Positions 8,758 through 17,235 of a DNA stretch of 64,000 nucleotides are shown in pieces. Position numbers and translations under genes: made by a program. Each line of letters opens with the position of its first letter. The stretch's first letter is position 1. The DNA is taken from positions 806,001 to 870,000 of the forward strand of contig NZ_JACRTF010000001.1 in assembly GCF_014385165.1 (NCBI RefSeq), in the 5' to 3' direction. The DNA comes from Jilunia laotingensis (GTDB taxonomy: Bacteria > Bacteroidota > Bacteroidia > Bacteroidales > Bacteroidaceae). Below the pieces are notes generated by a model. It ran no database searches and was not told the origin of the DNA. It saw only the letters and a program-made list of their open reading frames with translations.

Positions 8758-9441
8758 TTAATAGCCGAGTTTATCCAATTCTTTGGCCAAATCTTCCGAT
8801 TTCTTTGCCAACTCGGAACGTAAGGCATTGATAGCAGCTTTATTGGCAGCTTCCATGCTATAGCCTAAAGTAACCATTACTTCCACGTTTTTGTTTGGCA
8901 AAGTGCGATACACTTCAACCAATGGAATCACGCGTCCTAAAGTTGCAGAAATAACGCTTTTACTGGCACCTACCACGCTCGAAAGGCTGGCAGCTTCTTC
9001 CTGTCCCATATCGTCATTTGCCACTTTTGCTTCAATGAGTTGTGATACTTTCGTCTGAATCTGCCCGGCAAGGTCTATTTTAGCAGCGTTTGTTGCCTGC
9101 AATGCAGCTGAAGACTGATTACCGCCCACAGCTCTAGAAGAGGCTATATACCAGAACGGTGTTCCGTCCGGAGTCATTTCGGCTTGTTTCTGCCATGCAT
9201 TTTCAAGCTGTTTGTCTAAAGGCAATTTCCCGACAGGCGTCTTAAATCCCTCTTTAGTCAGTTTTTTTGCTTCTTTACGCGCATCTTTAATCGCTTTCTT
9301 TTGGAGATCTTTGTTTAGAATTTTTTCTTGTTTTGCTAACTTTTTGTAGTCATCTTTGGTTGCTTTCTCCTGAGCAAATGAACTTACAGAAATCATCATA
9401 GCTAACGCTGTAAAAGCGCTGATTAATAAACCTTTCTTCAT
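8758..9441 (-). CDS. secreted LPP20-like protein
   Basis: The 227-residue product has a signal peptide (ending near SVSSFAQ, residue 23) and a lysine-rich helical N-terminal region. An LPP20-like domain follows (WYIASSRAVGG, then AALQATNAAKIDLAGQIQTKV). There is no lipobox cysteine, so it should be soluble in the periplasm. It is the first gene of a three-gene operon, 31 bp upstream of the DUF4384 gene. LPP20-type domains occur in FlgP and other outer-membrane-associated proteins, but this operon has no flagellar genes. The three products probably work together; the function is unknown. Confidence 0.7.
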   Translation of the reverse strand: MKKGLLISAFTALAMMISVSSFAQEKATKDDYKKLAKQEKILNKDLQKKAIKDARKEAKKLTKEGFKTPVGKLPLDKQLENAWQKQAEMTPDGTPFWYIASSRAVGGNQSSAALQATNAAKIDLAGQIQTKVSQLIEAKVANDDMGQEEAASLSSVVGASKSVISATLGRVIPLVEVYRTLPNKNVEVMVTLGYSMEAANKAAINALRSELAKKSEDLAKELDKLGY

Positions 9442-9496
9442 ATTCGTTTTGTTTTAACGGTTAATGTTCATACTTTGGTTAATTCGTTGTCTTTTG

Positions 9497-9504
9497 CAAA
9501 AATA
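9497..9504 (-). promoter_or_regulatory. candidate -7 box for the LPP20-like operon
   Basis: The minus strand reads TATTTTTG, matching TAnnTTTG, about 56 bp before the start codon at 9441. The intergenic region is shared with the divergent lrgA. Confidence 0.45.
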
Positions 9505-9609
9505 TATATATTTTTATTCCTATCTCTTTTTTAATTGTTTTTTTTTAGAAAATAGAGGATTAAAATAAATTCTTCACGGTAATCCGTTACAACTCTATAA
9601 GTTATTTAA

Positions 9610-9617
9610 TAACTTTG
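9610..9617 (+). promoter_or_regulatory. candidate -7 box for lrgAB
   Basis: TAACTTTG is a full match to the Bacteroides -7 consensus, 31 bp upstream of the lrgA-like start codon. The -33 region shows no clear TTTG. Confidence 0.55.
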
Positions 9618-9648
9618 CACCGTTTTCAAATTCAATAGGTATAAAAGT

Positions 9649-9987
9649 ATGATACGTCAGTGCGCCATTTTATTTGGCTGTTTGGCTTTGGGTGAATTGA
9701 TTGTTTTTCTCACAGGGATCAAACTTCCTTCCAGCATCATAGGGATGCTATTGCTCACCCTCTTTCTTAAATTAGGTTGGATCAAACTGCAATGGGTGCA
9801 GGGCATGTCCGATTTCCTGGTTGCTAACCTAGGATTCTTCTTTATTCCCCCCGGAGTTGCCTTAATGCTCTATTTCGACATCATTGCGGCACAGTTTTGG
9901 CCAATTGTTATTGCCACCCTTGTCAGCACCGTCTTGGTTCTCGTTGTCACCGGATGGGTTCATCAATTAGCACGTAAAATCAAATGA
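9649..9987 (+). CDS. CidA/LrgA family membrane protein
   Basis: This 112-residue protein is almost entirely hydrophobic, with about four membrane segments. It carries the CidA/LrgA core (LGELIVFLTGIKLPSSIIGMLLLTLFLKLGWIKL, where the P-S-x-x-G turn is typical). The family was described as holin/antiholin-like and is also linked to export of overflow metabolites. It overlaps the LrgB-like gene by 4 bp (ATGA), so the two are translationally coupled and probably form one inner-membrane complex. Confidence 0.9.
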   Translation: MIRQCAILFGCLALGELIVFLTGIKLPSSIIGMLLLTLFLKLGWIKLQWVQGMSDFLVANLGFFFIPPGVALMLYFDIIAAQFWPIVIATLVSTVLVLVVTGWVHQLARKIK

Positions 9988-10679
9988 GTTATTTAGAAAA
10001 TGAATTTTTCCTGTTGGCTATTACCTTCGGGATTTTTTTCTTTGCAAAGTTGCTTCAGAAGAAGACGGGATTACTGTTGTTGAATCCTATATTATTGACG
10101 ATTGCCATTCTTATTATTTTCCTGAAGGTAACTCATATCAGTTATGAGACTTATAATAAAGGCGGTCATCTGATAGAATTCTGGCTCAAGCCTGCCGTGG
10201 TTGCATTGGGCGTACCGCTTTATCTGCAACTGGAAACGATCAAAAAGCAATTGCTTCCCATTCTGCTTTCTCAACTGGCGGGATGTATCGTCGGAGTCGT
10301 CTCCGTGGTGTTGATAGCCAAACTCATGGGGGCTTCCAAAGAGGTGATTCTCTCGCTAGCTCCCAAGTCCGTCACAACTCCCATTGCCATGGAAGTAACG
10401 AAAACATTGGGAGGCATCCCTTCCTTGACTGCAGCAGTGGTGGTCTGCGTAGGGCTATTGGGGGCCATACTCGGTTTCAAGACAATGAAACTGATGCATG
10501 TCGGCAGCCCCATTGCACAAGGGCTCTCCATGGGAACCGCAGCTCATGCGGTAGGCACCTCGACAGCGATGGACATCAGCAGTAAATACGGAGCCTATGC
10601 CAGCCTGGGATTAACGCTAAACGGCATATTCACAGCTTTATTGACTCCTACTATCCTTCGTTTATTAGGCTTCTTCTAA
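9984..10679 (+). CDS. LrgB family membrane protein
   Basis: The 231-residue product has many membrane segments and the LrgB signatures LAPKSVTTPIAMEV (near residue 125) and GTAAHAVGTSTAM (near 185). It is the partner of the overlapping LrgA-like protein and should sit in the inner membrane. Homologues act in murein hydrolase control and, in plants, in glycolate/glycerate transport. The substrate here is not known. Confidence 0.92.
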   Translation: MSYLENEFFLLAITFGIFFFAKLLQKKTGLLLLNPILLTIAILIIFLKVTHISYETYNKGGHLIEFWLKPAVVALGVPLYLQLETIKKQLLPILLSQLAGCIVGVVSVVLIAKLMGASKEVILSLAPKSVTTPIAMEVTKTLGGIPSLTAAVVVCVGLLGAILGFKTMKLMHVGSPIAQGLSMGTAAHAVGTSTAMDISSKYGAYASLGLTLNGIFTALLTPTILRLLGFF

Positions 10680-10736
10680 CAAAAAAGGCAGTTAATTGTT
10701 ATATATAAAAAGACCACTAAAAGAAAAGTATACTTT

Positions 10737-11654
10737 ATGATAGAATTTAAAGATATCACTATCAAAGATAAAGATATCATTACCGCCTACACGATGAACA
10801 GTAATCGCAGGAATTGTGATTTATCTTTCTCTAATCTCTGTAGCTGGAGATTTTTATACCATACCAAATATGCCATTATCGATAACTTTCTTGCTTTTAA
10901 ATTCTGGGCGGGAGACGAACTGGCTTATATGATGCCCGTAGGTGAAGGAAATGTAAAACCAGTCCTGAAAGCACTTATCGAAGACGCATCCCAAGAGAAT
11001 CAGCCATTCTGCATGCTGGGAGTATGTTCATGCATGCGTGAAGAGCTGGAGAGCATCTTTCCGGGACAATTCATTTTTACAGCCGACAGGGATTATGCCG
11101 ACTACATTTATCTACGGAGTGACCTTGCCACATTGAAAGGTAAGAAATTTCAAGCGAAACGGAATCACATTAACAAATTCCGCAACACCTATGGTAATTA
11201 TGAATATGCACCCATCACTCCCGACCGCATATCGGAATGCCTCGAGCTGGAAGCTGAATGGTGTAAAGCAAACAACTGCGATAAACAAGAAGGCACGGGG
11301 AATGAACGCCGGGCATTGGTTTATGCCCTGCATCACTTTGAAGAATTGGGACTGACCGGTGGCATATTGCATGCCAATGGTAAGATCGTTGCATTTACGT
11401 TCGGTATGCCTATCAACAAGGATACATTCGGGGTACATGTCGAAAAGGCGGATACCAATATTGACGGAGCTTATGCCATGATTAATTATGAGTTTGCCAA
11501 TCACATCCCTGAACAGTACACTTACATCAACCGGGAAGAAGATTTAGGAATCGAAGGCTTGCGAAAAGCAAAACTGTCCTATCAGCCGACGATTATTCTG
11601 GAAAAATATATGGCTTGCCTCAAAAATGAGCCGTTGGATATGATAAAATGGTAA
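10737..11654 (+). CDS. DUF2156 (phosphatidylglycerol lysyltransferase C-terminal-like) protein
   Basis: This is a 305-residue soluble protein with a tandem GNAT-like fold of the DUF2156/LPG_synthase_C type. Characteristic parts are NRRNCDLSFSNLCSWRFLYHTKYAIIDNFL, KGKKFQAKRNHINKFRN and the C-terminal NREEDLGIEGLRKAKLSYQPT. MprF-like enzymes use this domain to add amino acids to phospholipid, but here there is no membrane part, so a free aminoacyl- or acyltransferase role is inferred. A GNAT gene follows 38 bp downstream on the same strand. Confidence 0.85.
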   Translation: MIEFKDITIKDKDIITAYTMNSNRRNCDLSFSNLCSWRFLYHTKYAIIDNFLAFKFWAGDELAYMMPVGEGNVKPVLKALIEDASQENQPFCMLGVCSCMREELESIFPGQFIFTADRDYADYIYLRSDLATLKGKKFQAKRNHINKFRNTYGNYEYAPITPDRISECLELEAEWCKANNCDKQEGTGNERRALVYALHHFEELGLTGGILHANGKIVAFTFGMPINKDTFGVHVEKADTNIDGAYAMINYEFANHIPEQYTYINREEDLGIEGLRKAKLSYQPTIILEKYMACLKNEPLDMIKW

Positions 11655-11692
11655 ACAGATAGAATTACCGCATTAAAAGGATTGGATATACA

Positions 11693-12706
11693 ATGATCAA
11701 GGATAAGGTAAAAACACTATGGGAGCTTTGTTTTGACGACAGCCAGGCGTTCATCGACCTGTATTTTCGTCTGCGTTATAAAGATGAAATAACTATGACC
11801 ATCCAGGATGGCGAAGAAGTTGTTTCAGCACTTCAGATGATTCCTTATCCCATGACCTTTTGCGATAAAGAGATTCGGACATCTTACATATCGGGTGCAT
11901 GCACCCATCCCGACCATCGCGGCAACGGAGCGATGCGCGAATTACTTTCACAGGCTTTTGAACGGATGACAAATGAAGGAGTCATGCTTAGCACATTGAT
12001 ACCGGCAGAGCCTTGGTTATTCGATTATTATGCGCGTTTGGGATACGTTCCAGTCTTCCGTCATTCTTTACAACAAGTGTCTGATGCCGGAACTACAGAC
12101 GAAGAAGTCGTGATCCGGAAAGTAAGCGATTACGATCCGGAAGCCTACCGATATTTAAATCATAAAATGCATGAGCGTCCCTGCTGCATACAGCATACTT
12201 CCGATGATTTCAAAGTGATACTTGCCGATGCTGCTGTCAGTGGCGGATCAGTGTACATAGCGTCCGTCGGGAACAGTATTGTCGGCTTAGCCGTCACTTA
12301 TCTGAGAGAAAGCGGCTTGTATATCAATGAACTTTTCTCCGATAGCCCGAAGGTAAAAGCCGGACTACTTCATCATATCGCATTCGAGAACACCACTCAA
12401 AAGGGTATGTTTTTCATCACTCCTCCTGCCTTGGGCGCAGAACAATCCGTGCTGGGAATGGCTCGTATTATCGATGCGCTTGGTTTCCTACAACTTTATG
12501 CAGCGTACTATCCTGAAAAAGAGATGAGCATTGAATTAACGGACAAATACCTTTCTGTAAACAACGGTTATTATTATCTCAATAAAGGAAAATGTACACA
12601 TAGCAAACAACGGCTTTCAGATTCCCCGCTCAAATTAACCATAAGCGAATTAGGGGAATTATTACTGGCACCGATGCAGCCCTATATGAGTTTGATGTTA
12701 AATTAG
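11693..12706 (+). CDS. GNAT family acetyltransferase (Eis-like)
   Basis: The 337-residue product begins with a GNAT domain whose acetyl-CoA motif reads TSYISGACTHPDHRGNGAMRELL near residues 62-85, followed by PWLFDYYARLGY. A second GNAT-like half and a C-terminal SCP2-like region (about 230-337, ending LLLAPMQPYMSLMLN) match the Eis layout. Eis-type enzymes acetylate amines on small molecules or proteins; the substrate here is unknown. It probably shares a transcript with the DUF2156 gene. Confidence 0.83.
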   Translation: MIKDKVKTLWELCFDDSQAFIDLYFRLRYKDEITMTIQDGEEVVSALQMIPYPMTFCDKEIRTSYISGACTHPDHRGNGAMRELLSQAFERMTNEGVMLSTLIPAEPWLFDYYARLGYVPVFRHSLQQVSDAGTTDEEVVIRKVSDYDPEAYRYLNHKMHERPCCIQHTSDDFKVILADAAVSGGSVYIASVGNSIVGLAVTYLRESGLYINELFSDSPKVKAGLLHHIAFENTTQKGMFFITPPALGAEQSVLGMARIIDALGFLQLYAAYYPEKEMSIELTDKYLSVNNGYYYLNKGKCTHSKQRLSDSPLKLTISELGELLLAPMQPYMSLMLN

Positions 12707-13318
12707 CATTTCTAACATAGGCAAGAGCCTACTTTCTTTTTGAAAGTGAAGTTCGAGAATACCAAGCAATGGGATAGCATTTTACTTCTATGGCTAACCA
12801 ACTTTTTTTCATAATCATGGAAATAGCACGGTGGAAGCCCGTTTTATGAGTCAAAACACAACAAAACACAGGTTAAACAACCTCATTTAGCAAATGAAAT
12901 AACCATATTCGGCAAATGGAATAACCATTTCCAACGGATGAAACAATAATAACCAGCAGATAAAGTAACCATATCCTGTAGATTGAATAGCAATAACTAG
13001 CAAATAGGAGTATAATTGGACGGAAAAGATGCCTTTTTATCCTTCTTTTTTCTCTATCTCGTCATATCCGGTGAAACTTCCACAAGTGACAGAATAAAGC
13101 GATAACAAGCTAAAGTAGATCACAAAGAAAGAATAATAAAAGATAGCAAGCATTATGCAACCCCTTCCATCCTTTAAGTAAAAAAGTGAAAAGTGCTAAT
13201 CGTCTTAGATTCCGTTCTTCTCAATCATGCTTCCCATTGCCCCGAAATATCGCATCCCTGAAGGATAAGAAAAACGTTTTGTCAAAATGAATAGTCATTG
13301 AATTCAACCTGACAAAAA
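12707..13318. other. gene-free region downstream of PUL1
   Basis: Apart from the 22-bp array, this stretch of about 0.6 kb holds no convincing gene or RNA. A short hairpin (actttc / gaaagt near 12730) follows the GNAT gene and may end its transcript. Confidence 0.6.
12802..13021. repeat. degenerate 22-bp tandem array, about ten units
   Basis: Six units begin exactly 22 bp apart at 12890, 12912, 12934, 12956, 12978 and 13000, each a variant of GCAAATGGAATAACCATT with mainly purine-purine changes. Weaker units in the same phase can be followed back at 12868, 12846, 12824 and 12802. The best unit contains the inverted pair AATGG/CCATT. The array is non-coding and lies between the GNAT gene and the terminator of PUL1. 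Confidence 0.7.
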
Positions 13319-13359
13319 GAAGCGGAATCTGCACGCACATACATGCAGAGTTCCGCTTC
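13319..13359 (-). terminator. terminator of PUL1
   Basis: A 9-bp stem (gaagcggaa / ttccgcttc) continues after a short mismatch with ctgca/tgcag, and in the minus direction is followed by TTTTTG. It lies 28 bp past the stop codon of the last sulfatase. Confidence 0.8.
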
Positions 13360-13386
13360 CGTTCAATTAAATCAATTATGAATTAT

Positions 13387-14952
13387 CTACTTATTCTCCT
13401 GCATAAAATGATAATTATAAGGATTACGTTTGAAATGATACCGGTTCCTTGGAACGGGAAGCGGATCTTGCAAACGCAATTCCCAAGTCATCAGTTCCTC
13501 CAACATTTCCATTTGCTTAGCCGCAAATTTCTTGTTATTATAAAGGTTGTTGATTTCGGATGGGTCTTGTTTCAAATTATACAATTCACCTCGTCCGTAA
13601 TTATCCAACACTAACTTCCAATCGTCTTTGCGAACCATTCTTTCCGTGCCACTCTGCGTCCAAGTGTTCAATTCGTCGAAAAAGGCAATCTTTTTAGGTT
13701 GCAAAGCCCCTTCTTCCTGAAAGGTCAGCGGTTCTTTACGGGTAAAATCCTCACCTCCGAATCCCTGTTGAACCATCACACTGGCAAATTCCTTCTTCGG
13801 ATAAGACTCTCCGTTAAGCATCGGCCAAAGACTTCTGCCTTGCACGCCCAAAGGTATTTCTGCTCCGATGGCAGAGCATATCGTTGGAAATACATCTGCC
13901 AAAGAAACATGTGCGTCCATCGGTTTAGACTGAGGCTTAATGCCCTGTCCCGCCCAAACCATCGGAATACGAGTCAGGCACTCGGGTACACCCGCACCCT
14001 TGCGAATCAGTCCATATTCACCGCAATAGTCTCCGTGATCGGACAAGATAACAAAGATCGTATTGTCATATAGCCCCGTAGCGACAAAGCCCTCAATTAG
14101 ACGTTTCACCTGATCATCGATCAAGCGGAGCATCCCCAGATAATTACCACGCAAGCGGGGAAGATCCTGTTGCAGGTTCGGACAAGACGCGTCTTCCAAT
14201 TCGGCAAGGATTTCATACTTCTCTCCTTTTTTAGACAAGTCCTTGCGGCTGGTCAATGTCGGAGGAAGCTTATCGGGCGAAAACATGGAAAAATATGGTT
14301 CGGAAATCTGGTAAGGATTATGCGGTTCGGGCATAGATACCCACATAAAGAAGGGAGCATCCTTCTGCTGTTCGACCCAAGCCAGCGCTTTCGTTACGAT
14401 CTTTACCGGGTTCTGGGCTTCCACGGGGAAAGGAGTAGCTTCCAGGTACTGCCCTCTTGCATCTTCGTTCAGGAACCGGGCAAAGTCCTTATCCTGTTGG
14501 GTATCTTTCCGATTCTTCCCCCAATGAAAATAGCCGTCGCAATAGTCAAAATCAGTGTCTTTGACATGGGCATGGTTTTTACCGACCAAAGCCGTCTTAT
14601 AGCCATTTTCTTTAAATACCTCCAGCATGTCCTTTGTATAATAGGTGTCTCCCAAATTGTGGTTGGTACGTACATGGGTAGCTGTCGGATAGCGTCCCGT
14701 AAACATGGAACAACGAGCAGGTATACTCGCCGGTGCTACCGTATAAGCCTTGTCAAACCACACGTTCCGGTGAGCCAATGAATCGGCAAAAGGAGTCACA
14801 GCCATCGGAAAGCCCTCCCTACCACACAGGTCGGCACGCTGCTGATCGGTCATAATGATCACAATGTTAGGCTTCGATGTTTGAGCCATAGCAGGGACCA
14901 CTGTCAGTGCCCCTGCAAGTGCCGGTAATGCTGAAATTAACTTATTATTCAT
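13387..14952 (-). CDS. S-type sulfatase (PUL1, distal)
   Basis: I start at the ATG at 14952 (MNNKLIS), which gives a good signal peptide ending at AMAQ (residue 24). The upstream ATG at 14979 overlaps the preceding stop. The 521-residue product is a family S1 sulfatase: metal ligand in IIMTDQQRAD, catalytic motif S76-I-P-A-R80 followed by CSMFTGRYP, and ILSDHGDYCGEYGL for the second metal and sulfate site. The serine must be oxidised to formylglycine by an anaerobic maturase (anSME) encoded elsewhere. It should remove sulfate from a glycan in the periplasm. It is the last gene of the operon, 4 bp after the other sulfatase. Confidence 0.92.
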   Translation of the reverse strand: MNNKLISALPALAGALTVVPAMAQTSKPNIVIIMTDQQRADLCGREGFPMAVTPFADSLAHRNVWFDKAYTVAPASIPARCSMFTGRYPTATHVRTNHNLGDTYYTKDMLEVFKENGYKTALVGKNHAHVKDTDFDYCDGYFHWGKNRKDTQQDKDFARFLNEDARGQYLEATPFPVEAQNPVKIVTKALAWVEQQKDAPFFMWVSMPEPHNPYQISEPYFSMFSPDKLPPTLTSRKDLSKKGEKYEILAELEDASCPNLQQDLPRLRGNYLGMLRLIDDQVKRLIEGFVATGLYDNTIFVILSDHGDYCGEYGLIRKGAGVPECLTRIPMVWAGQGIKPQSKPMDAHVSLADVFPTICSAIGAEIPLGVQGRSLWPMLNGESYPKKEFASVMVQQGFGGEDFTRKEPLTFQEEGALQPKKIAFFDELNTWTQSGTERMVRKDDWKLVLDNYGRGELYNLKQDPSEINNLYNNKKFAAKQMEMLEELMTWELRLQDPLPVPRNRYHFKRNPYNYHFMQENK

Positions 14953-14956
14953 CAGA

Positions 14957-16531
14957 TTATTTGCTTTTGGGATAAACATAATGAGTATCGGCCCATTCCT
15001 TCCATTTATCGGTCATCTGCTTCAGTATCTTCGGCTCTTCCCTTGATAGATCAACCCGTTCGGTACGGTCTTTATCGAGATTGAAAAGTTCCCAATTCTT
15101 AGAAGCTTGATCCTTTACCGCTTTCCAATTTTTCCACCACACGACACAATTGTCAAAGTGTTCGCCAAATATGTATTCGTGCAGTTCCACATCCGGATTG
15201 GTCAGAATGGGAAACATGCTTGTGCCTACCAACGGGATGATTTCATTTCCACCGTGATAAGTCTTGGGATAAGTGGCTCCGGAAGCATCGATGAAGGTTG
15301 CCATAATATCGGGTAGAAAAGCCCTAGTATGTCTTAGCTCTCCGTCATATTCAGCATACTTTTCCGGCCAGGAAATAATCAACGGAGTAGAAGTGCCGCC
15401 TTCATAGGCCCTTACTTTATATTTACGATAAGGAGTATTACTTACTTGTGCCCACGGTAAACCATAGGAAGGCTTGACCCATTCATCGGGATCATTTATC
15501 ATGTCGACCGTTCCGAAACCTTTCTCCCGGTGGGGTTCGGCACAGGCTCCATTATCCGACAGGAAGATAACCAATGTGTTCTCCGCTTCCCCTTTTTCTT
15601 TCAGATAATTCAAAAGCCGGCCTACATTATAATCCATACAATGTACCTGAGCAGCATAAACAGCCATTCGTCTGTCCAGTTCTATCTGCTCTTCTTCAGT
15701 CAACTCGTCCCACTGACGGCCTTCCCACTGGGCAAGCCCCCAACTCTTATCGATAAGCCCCATCTTAATCATCCGTTTCATACGGGCTTCCCGGATTTTT
15801 TGCCACCCCTTCCGGTACTTGCCTACAAACTTATCAATGTCTGCCTGTTTCGCATGCAACGGCCAGTGAGGAGCATTATAAGCCAAATAAAGGAAATACG
15901 GTTTTCCATCCTTCGGCCGTTCGTCAACAAACTTCAAAGCATAATCCGTAAATGCATCCGTGGTATAATACGGCTGGTCAGGCGGTGGTAATTGCTGGTT
16001 ATCCAAAGTAAGATTACGGTCGCCATGAGGACGCAGGTAGCTGGATGCCCCCGACAGTATCCCATAGAAATGGTCGAACCCACGCTGCAATGGCCATTTC
16101 TCCTGACCATGCATACCAACATGCCATTTACCGGCCATGTAAGTATGGTATCCCGCCTCTTTCAGTACCTCCGCCATTGTTACGCAATTACGGTTCAGGA
16201 ACCCCATATATCCATGCACACCGTGATCTTCAGCAGAATGAGGGTCTTCGGACATCATTCCGATACCCGCCTGCTGCGGGTATAATCCGGTTAGCAGACT
16301 GGCACGTGACGGACAGGAACGTCCCGTATTGCAGAAATGCGTAAAACGTACTCCCTGCTTTGCTAGATTATCGAGGTTCGGAGTGGGAATTTCCCCTCCG
16401 TAACACCCCAAATCGGAATAGCCCATATCGTCCACCATAATCAACACGATATTGGGTTGTTTGCCTTGTTGTGCCATTGCTGTCATCGACAGCAATGTGG
16501 CAGTTCCCAACAATAATGATCTTCTTTTCAT
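14957..16531 (-). CDS. S-type sulfatase (PUL1, proximal)
   Basis: This 524-residue family S1 sulfatase has a signal peptide (ending TAMAQQ, about residue 22). Its metal site is IMVDDMGYSDLGCYGG (D34, D35), its formylglycine motif is S72-C73-P74-S75-R76, and it has TLVIFLSDNGACAEP. It resembles arylsulfatase A/B-type enzymes more than the neighbouring sulfatase does, so the two probably remove sulfate from different positions. It begins 11 bp after the DUF3823 gene in the same operon. The exact S1 subfamily cannot be set by eye. Confidence 0.92.
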   Translation of the reverse strand: MKRRSLLLGTATLLSMTAMAQQGKQPNIVLIMVDDMGYSDLGCYGGEIPTPNLDNLAKQGVRFTHFCNTGRSCPSRASLLTGLYPQQAGIGMMSEDPHSAEDHGVHGYMGFLNRNCVTMAEVLKEAGYHTYMAGKWHVGMHGQEKWPLQRGFDHFYGILSGASSYLRPHGDRNLTLDNQQLPPPDQPYYTTDAFTDYALKFVDERPKDGKPYFLYLAYNAPHWPLHAKQADIDKFVGKYRKGWQKIREARMKRMIKMGLIDKSWGLAQWEGRQWDELTEEEQIELDRRMAVYAAQVHCMDYNVGRLLNYLKEKGEAENTLVIFLSDNGACAEPHREKGFGTVDMINDPDEWVKPSYGLPWAQVSNTPYRKYKVRAYEGGTSTPLIISWPEKYAEYDGELRHTRAFLPDIMATFIDASGATYPKTYHGGNEIIPLVGTSMFPILTNPDVELHEYIFGEHFDNCVVWWKNWKAVKDQASKNWELFNLDKDRTERVDLSREEPKILKQMTDKWKEWADTHYVYPKSK

Positions 16532-16542
16532 CGTCTTTTATT

Positions 16543-17220
16543 TCATTTAAGTCTGAATACCTGGGAATAGATCGCCTGGTCAGCGCCCTGTGGCTTCACT
16601 CCAATCCGCCCATACAAAGCTTTGGCAGCCTTCACATTTGCATTGGAAGATACGTCCAACGAGAAGTCGACTTTACCGGCAGTCACATTCGCCTTATTTT
16701 GTCGCGCTATATTCGTAGCTTCATCCACAAATGAAGTTTTACTAACCAGAAGCATAGCCTGACCGATTTTGGCTCCGTCCACTATCTGATTGACATTGCA
16801 GGTGGCAGCAACGATATTGTCAGTCATTGTTATATCCTCCTCCGTAATCATAAAGTAAGGAGTAACTTTCACTTCACAATCAGTAGTGCCCTTGACAGTT
16901 ACATAGATCGTATCGCGGTTATTCACCCAAGGACCGTTTTTATCTTTTGTGACCAGTTTATATTCACCATCGAACAAAACAGCTTGAAATTCTCCATCTT
17001 GACCGGCATAAACCGTAATAGGATCGTGTTTGTCGTATCCGTCTTGATAGAGCTGTAACTGGATACCTCCATTTGTACCTTTCAACCGGACTGTCTGCCC
17101 TTCATAAGTGATCGCCCCCTTCAATACAGACTTTGGTTCATCATAGTTATCAAAGCCGCAACTTGTCATAAAGCATACGAACACCGACAAAATTAAATAA
17201 AAAAATATCTTTCTCATCAT
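16543..17220 (-). CDS. DUF3823 lipoprotein (PUL1 surface glycan-binding candidate)
   Basis: The 225-residue product has a lipoprotein signal with the lipobox ending MTSCGFDNYDEP, where the cysteine is residue 21. The DUF3823 features are LKGAITYEGQTVRLKGTNGGIQLQLYQDGY, then an Ig-like beta domain and a C-terminal beta half ending in AIYSQVFRLK. Such proteins follow SusD in many Bacteroides loci and are thought to sit at the cell surface with SusC/SusD. It is 15 bp after susD and 11 bp before a sulfatase, so it is part of the operon. Glycan binding is inferred from position. Confidence 0.85.
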   Translation of the reverse strand: MMRKIFFYLILSVFVCFMTSCGFDNYDEPKSVLKGAITYEGQTVRLKGTNGGIQLQLYQDGYDKHDPITVYAGQDGEFQAVLFDGEYKLVTKDKNGPWVNNRDTIYVTVKGTTDCEVKVTPYFMITEEDITMTDNIVAATCNVNQIVDGAKIGQAMLLVSKTSFVDEATNIARQNKANVTAGKVDFSLDVSSNANVKAAKALYGRIGVKPQGADQAIYSQVFRLK

Positions 17221-17235
17221 TCTATAGTCATTAAA

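Noticed and set aside
6353..9441. Flagellar or curli assembly operon
   Set aside because: LPP20- and FlgT-like segments are present, but no flagellar or curli genes are nearby and the third gene does not fit either system.
12802..13021. CRISPR array
   Set aside because: The units are contiguous, degenerate and only 22 bp long, with no unique spacers of 30 bp or more and no cas genes. The same applies to 23909-23996 and 45666-45758.
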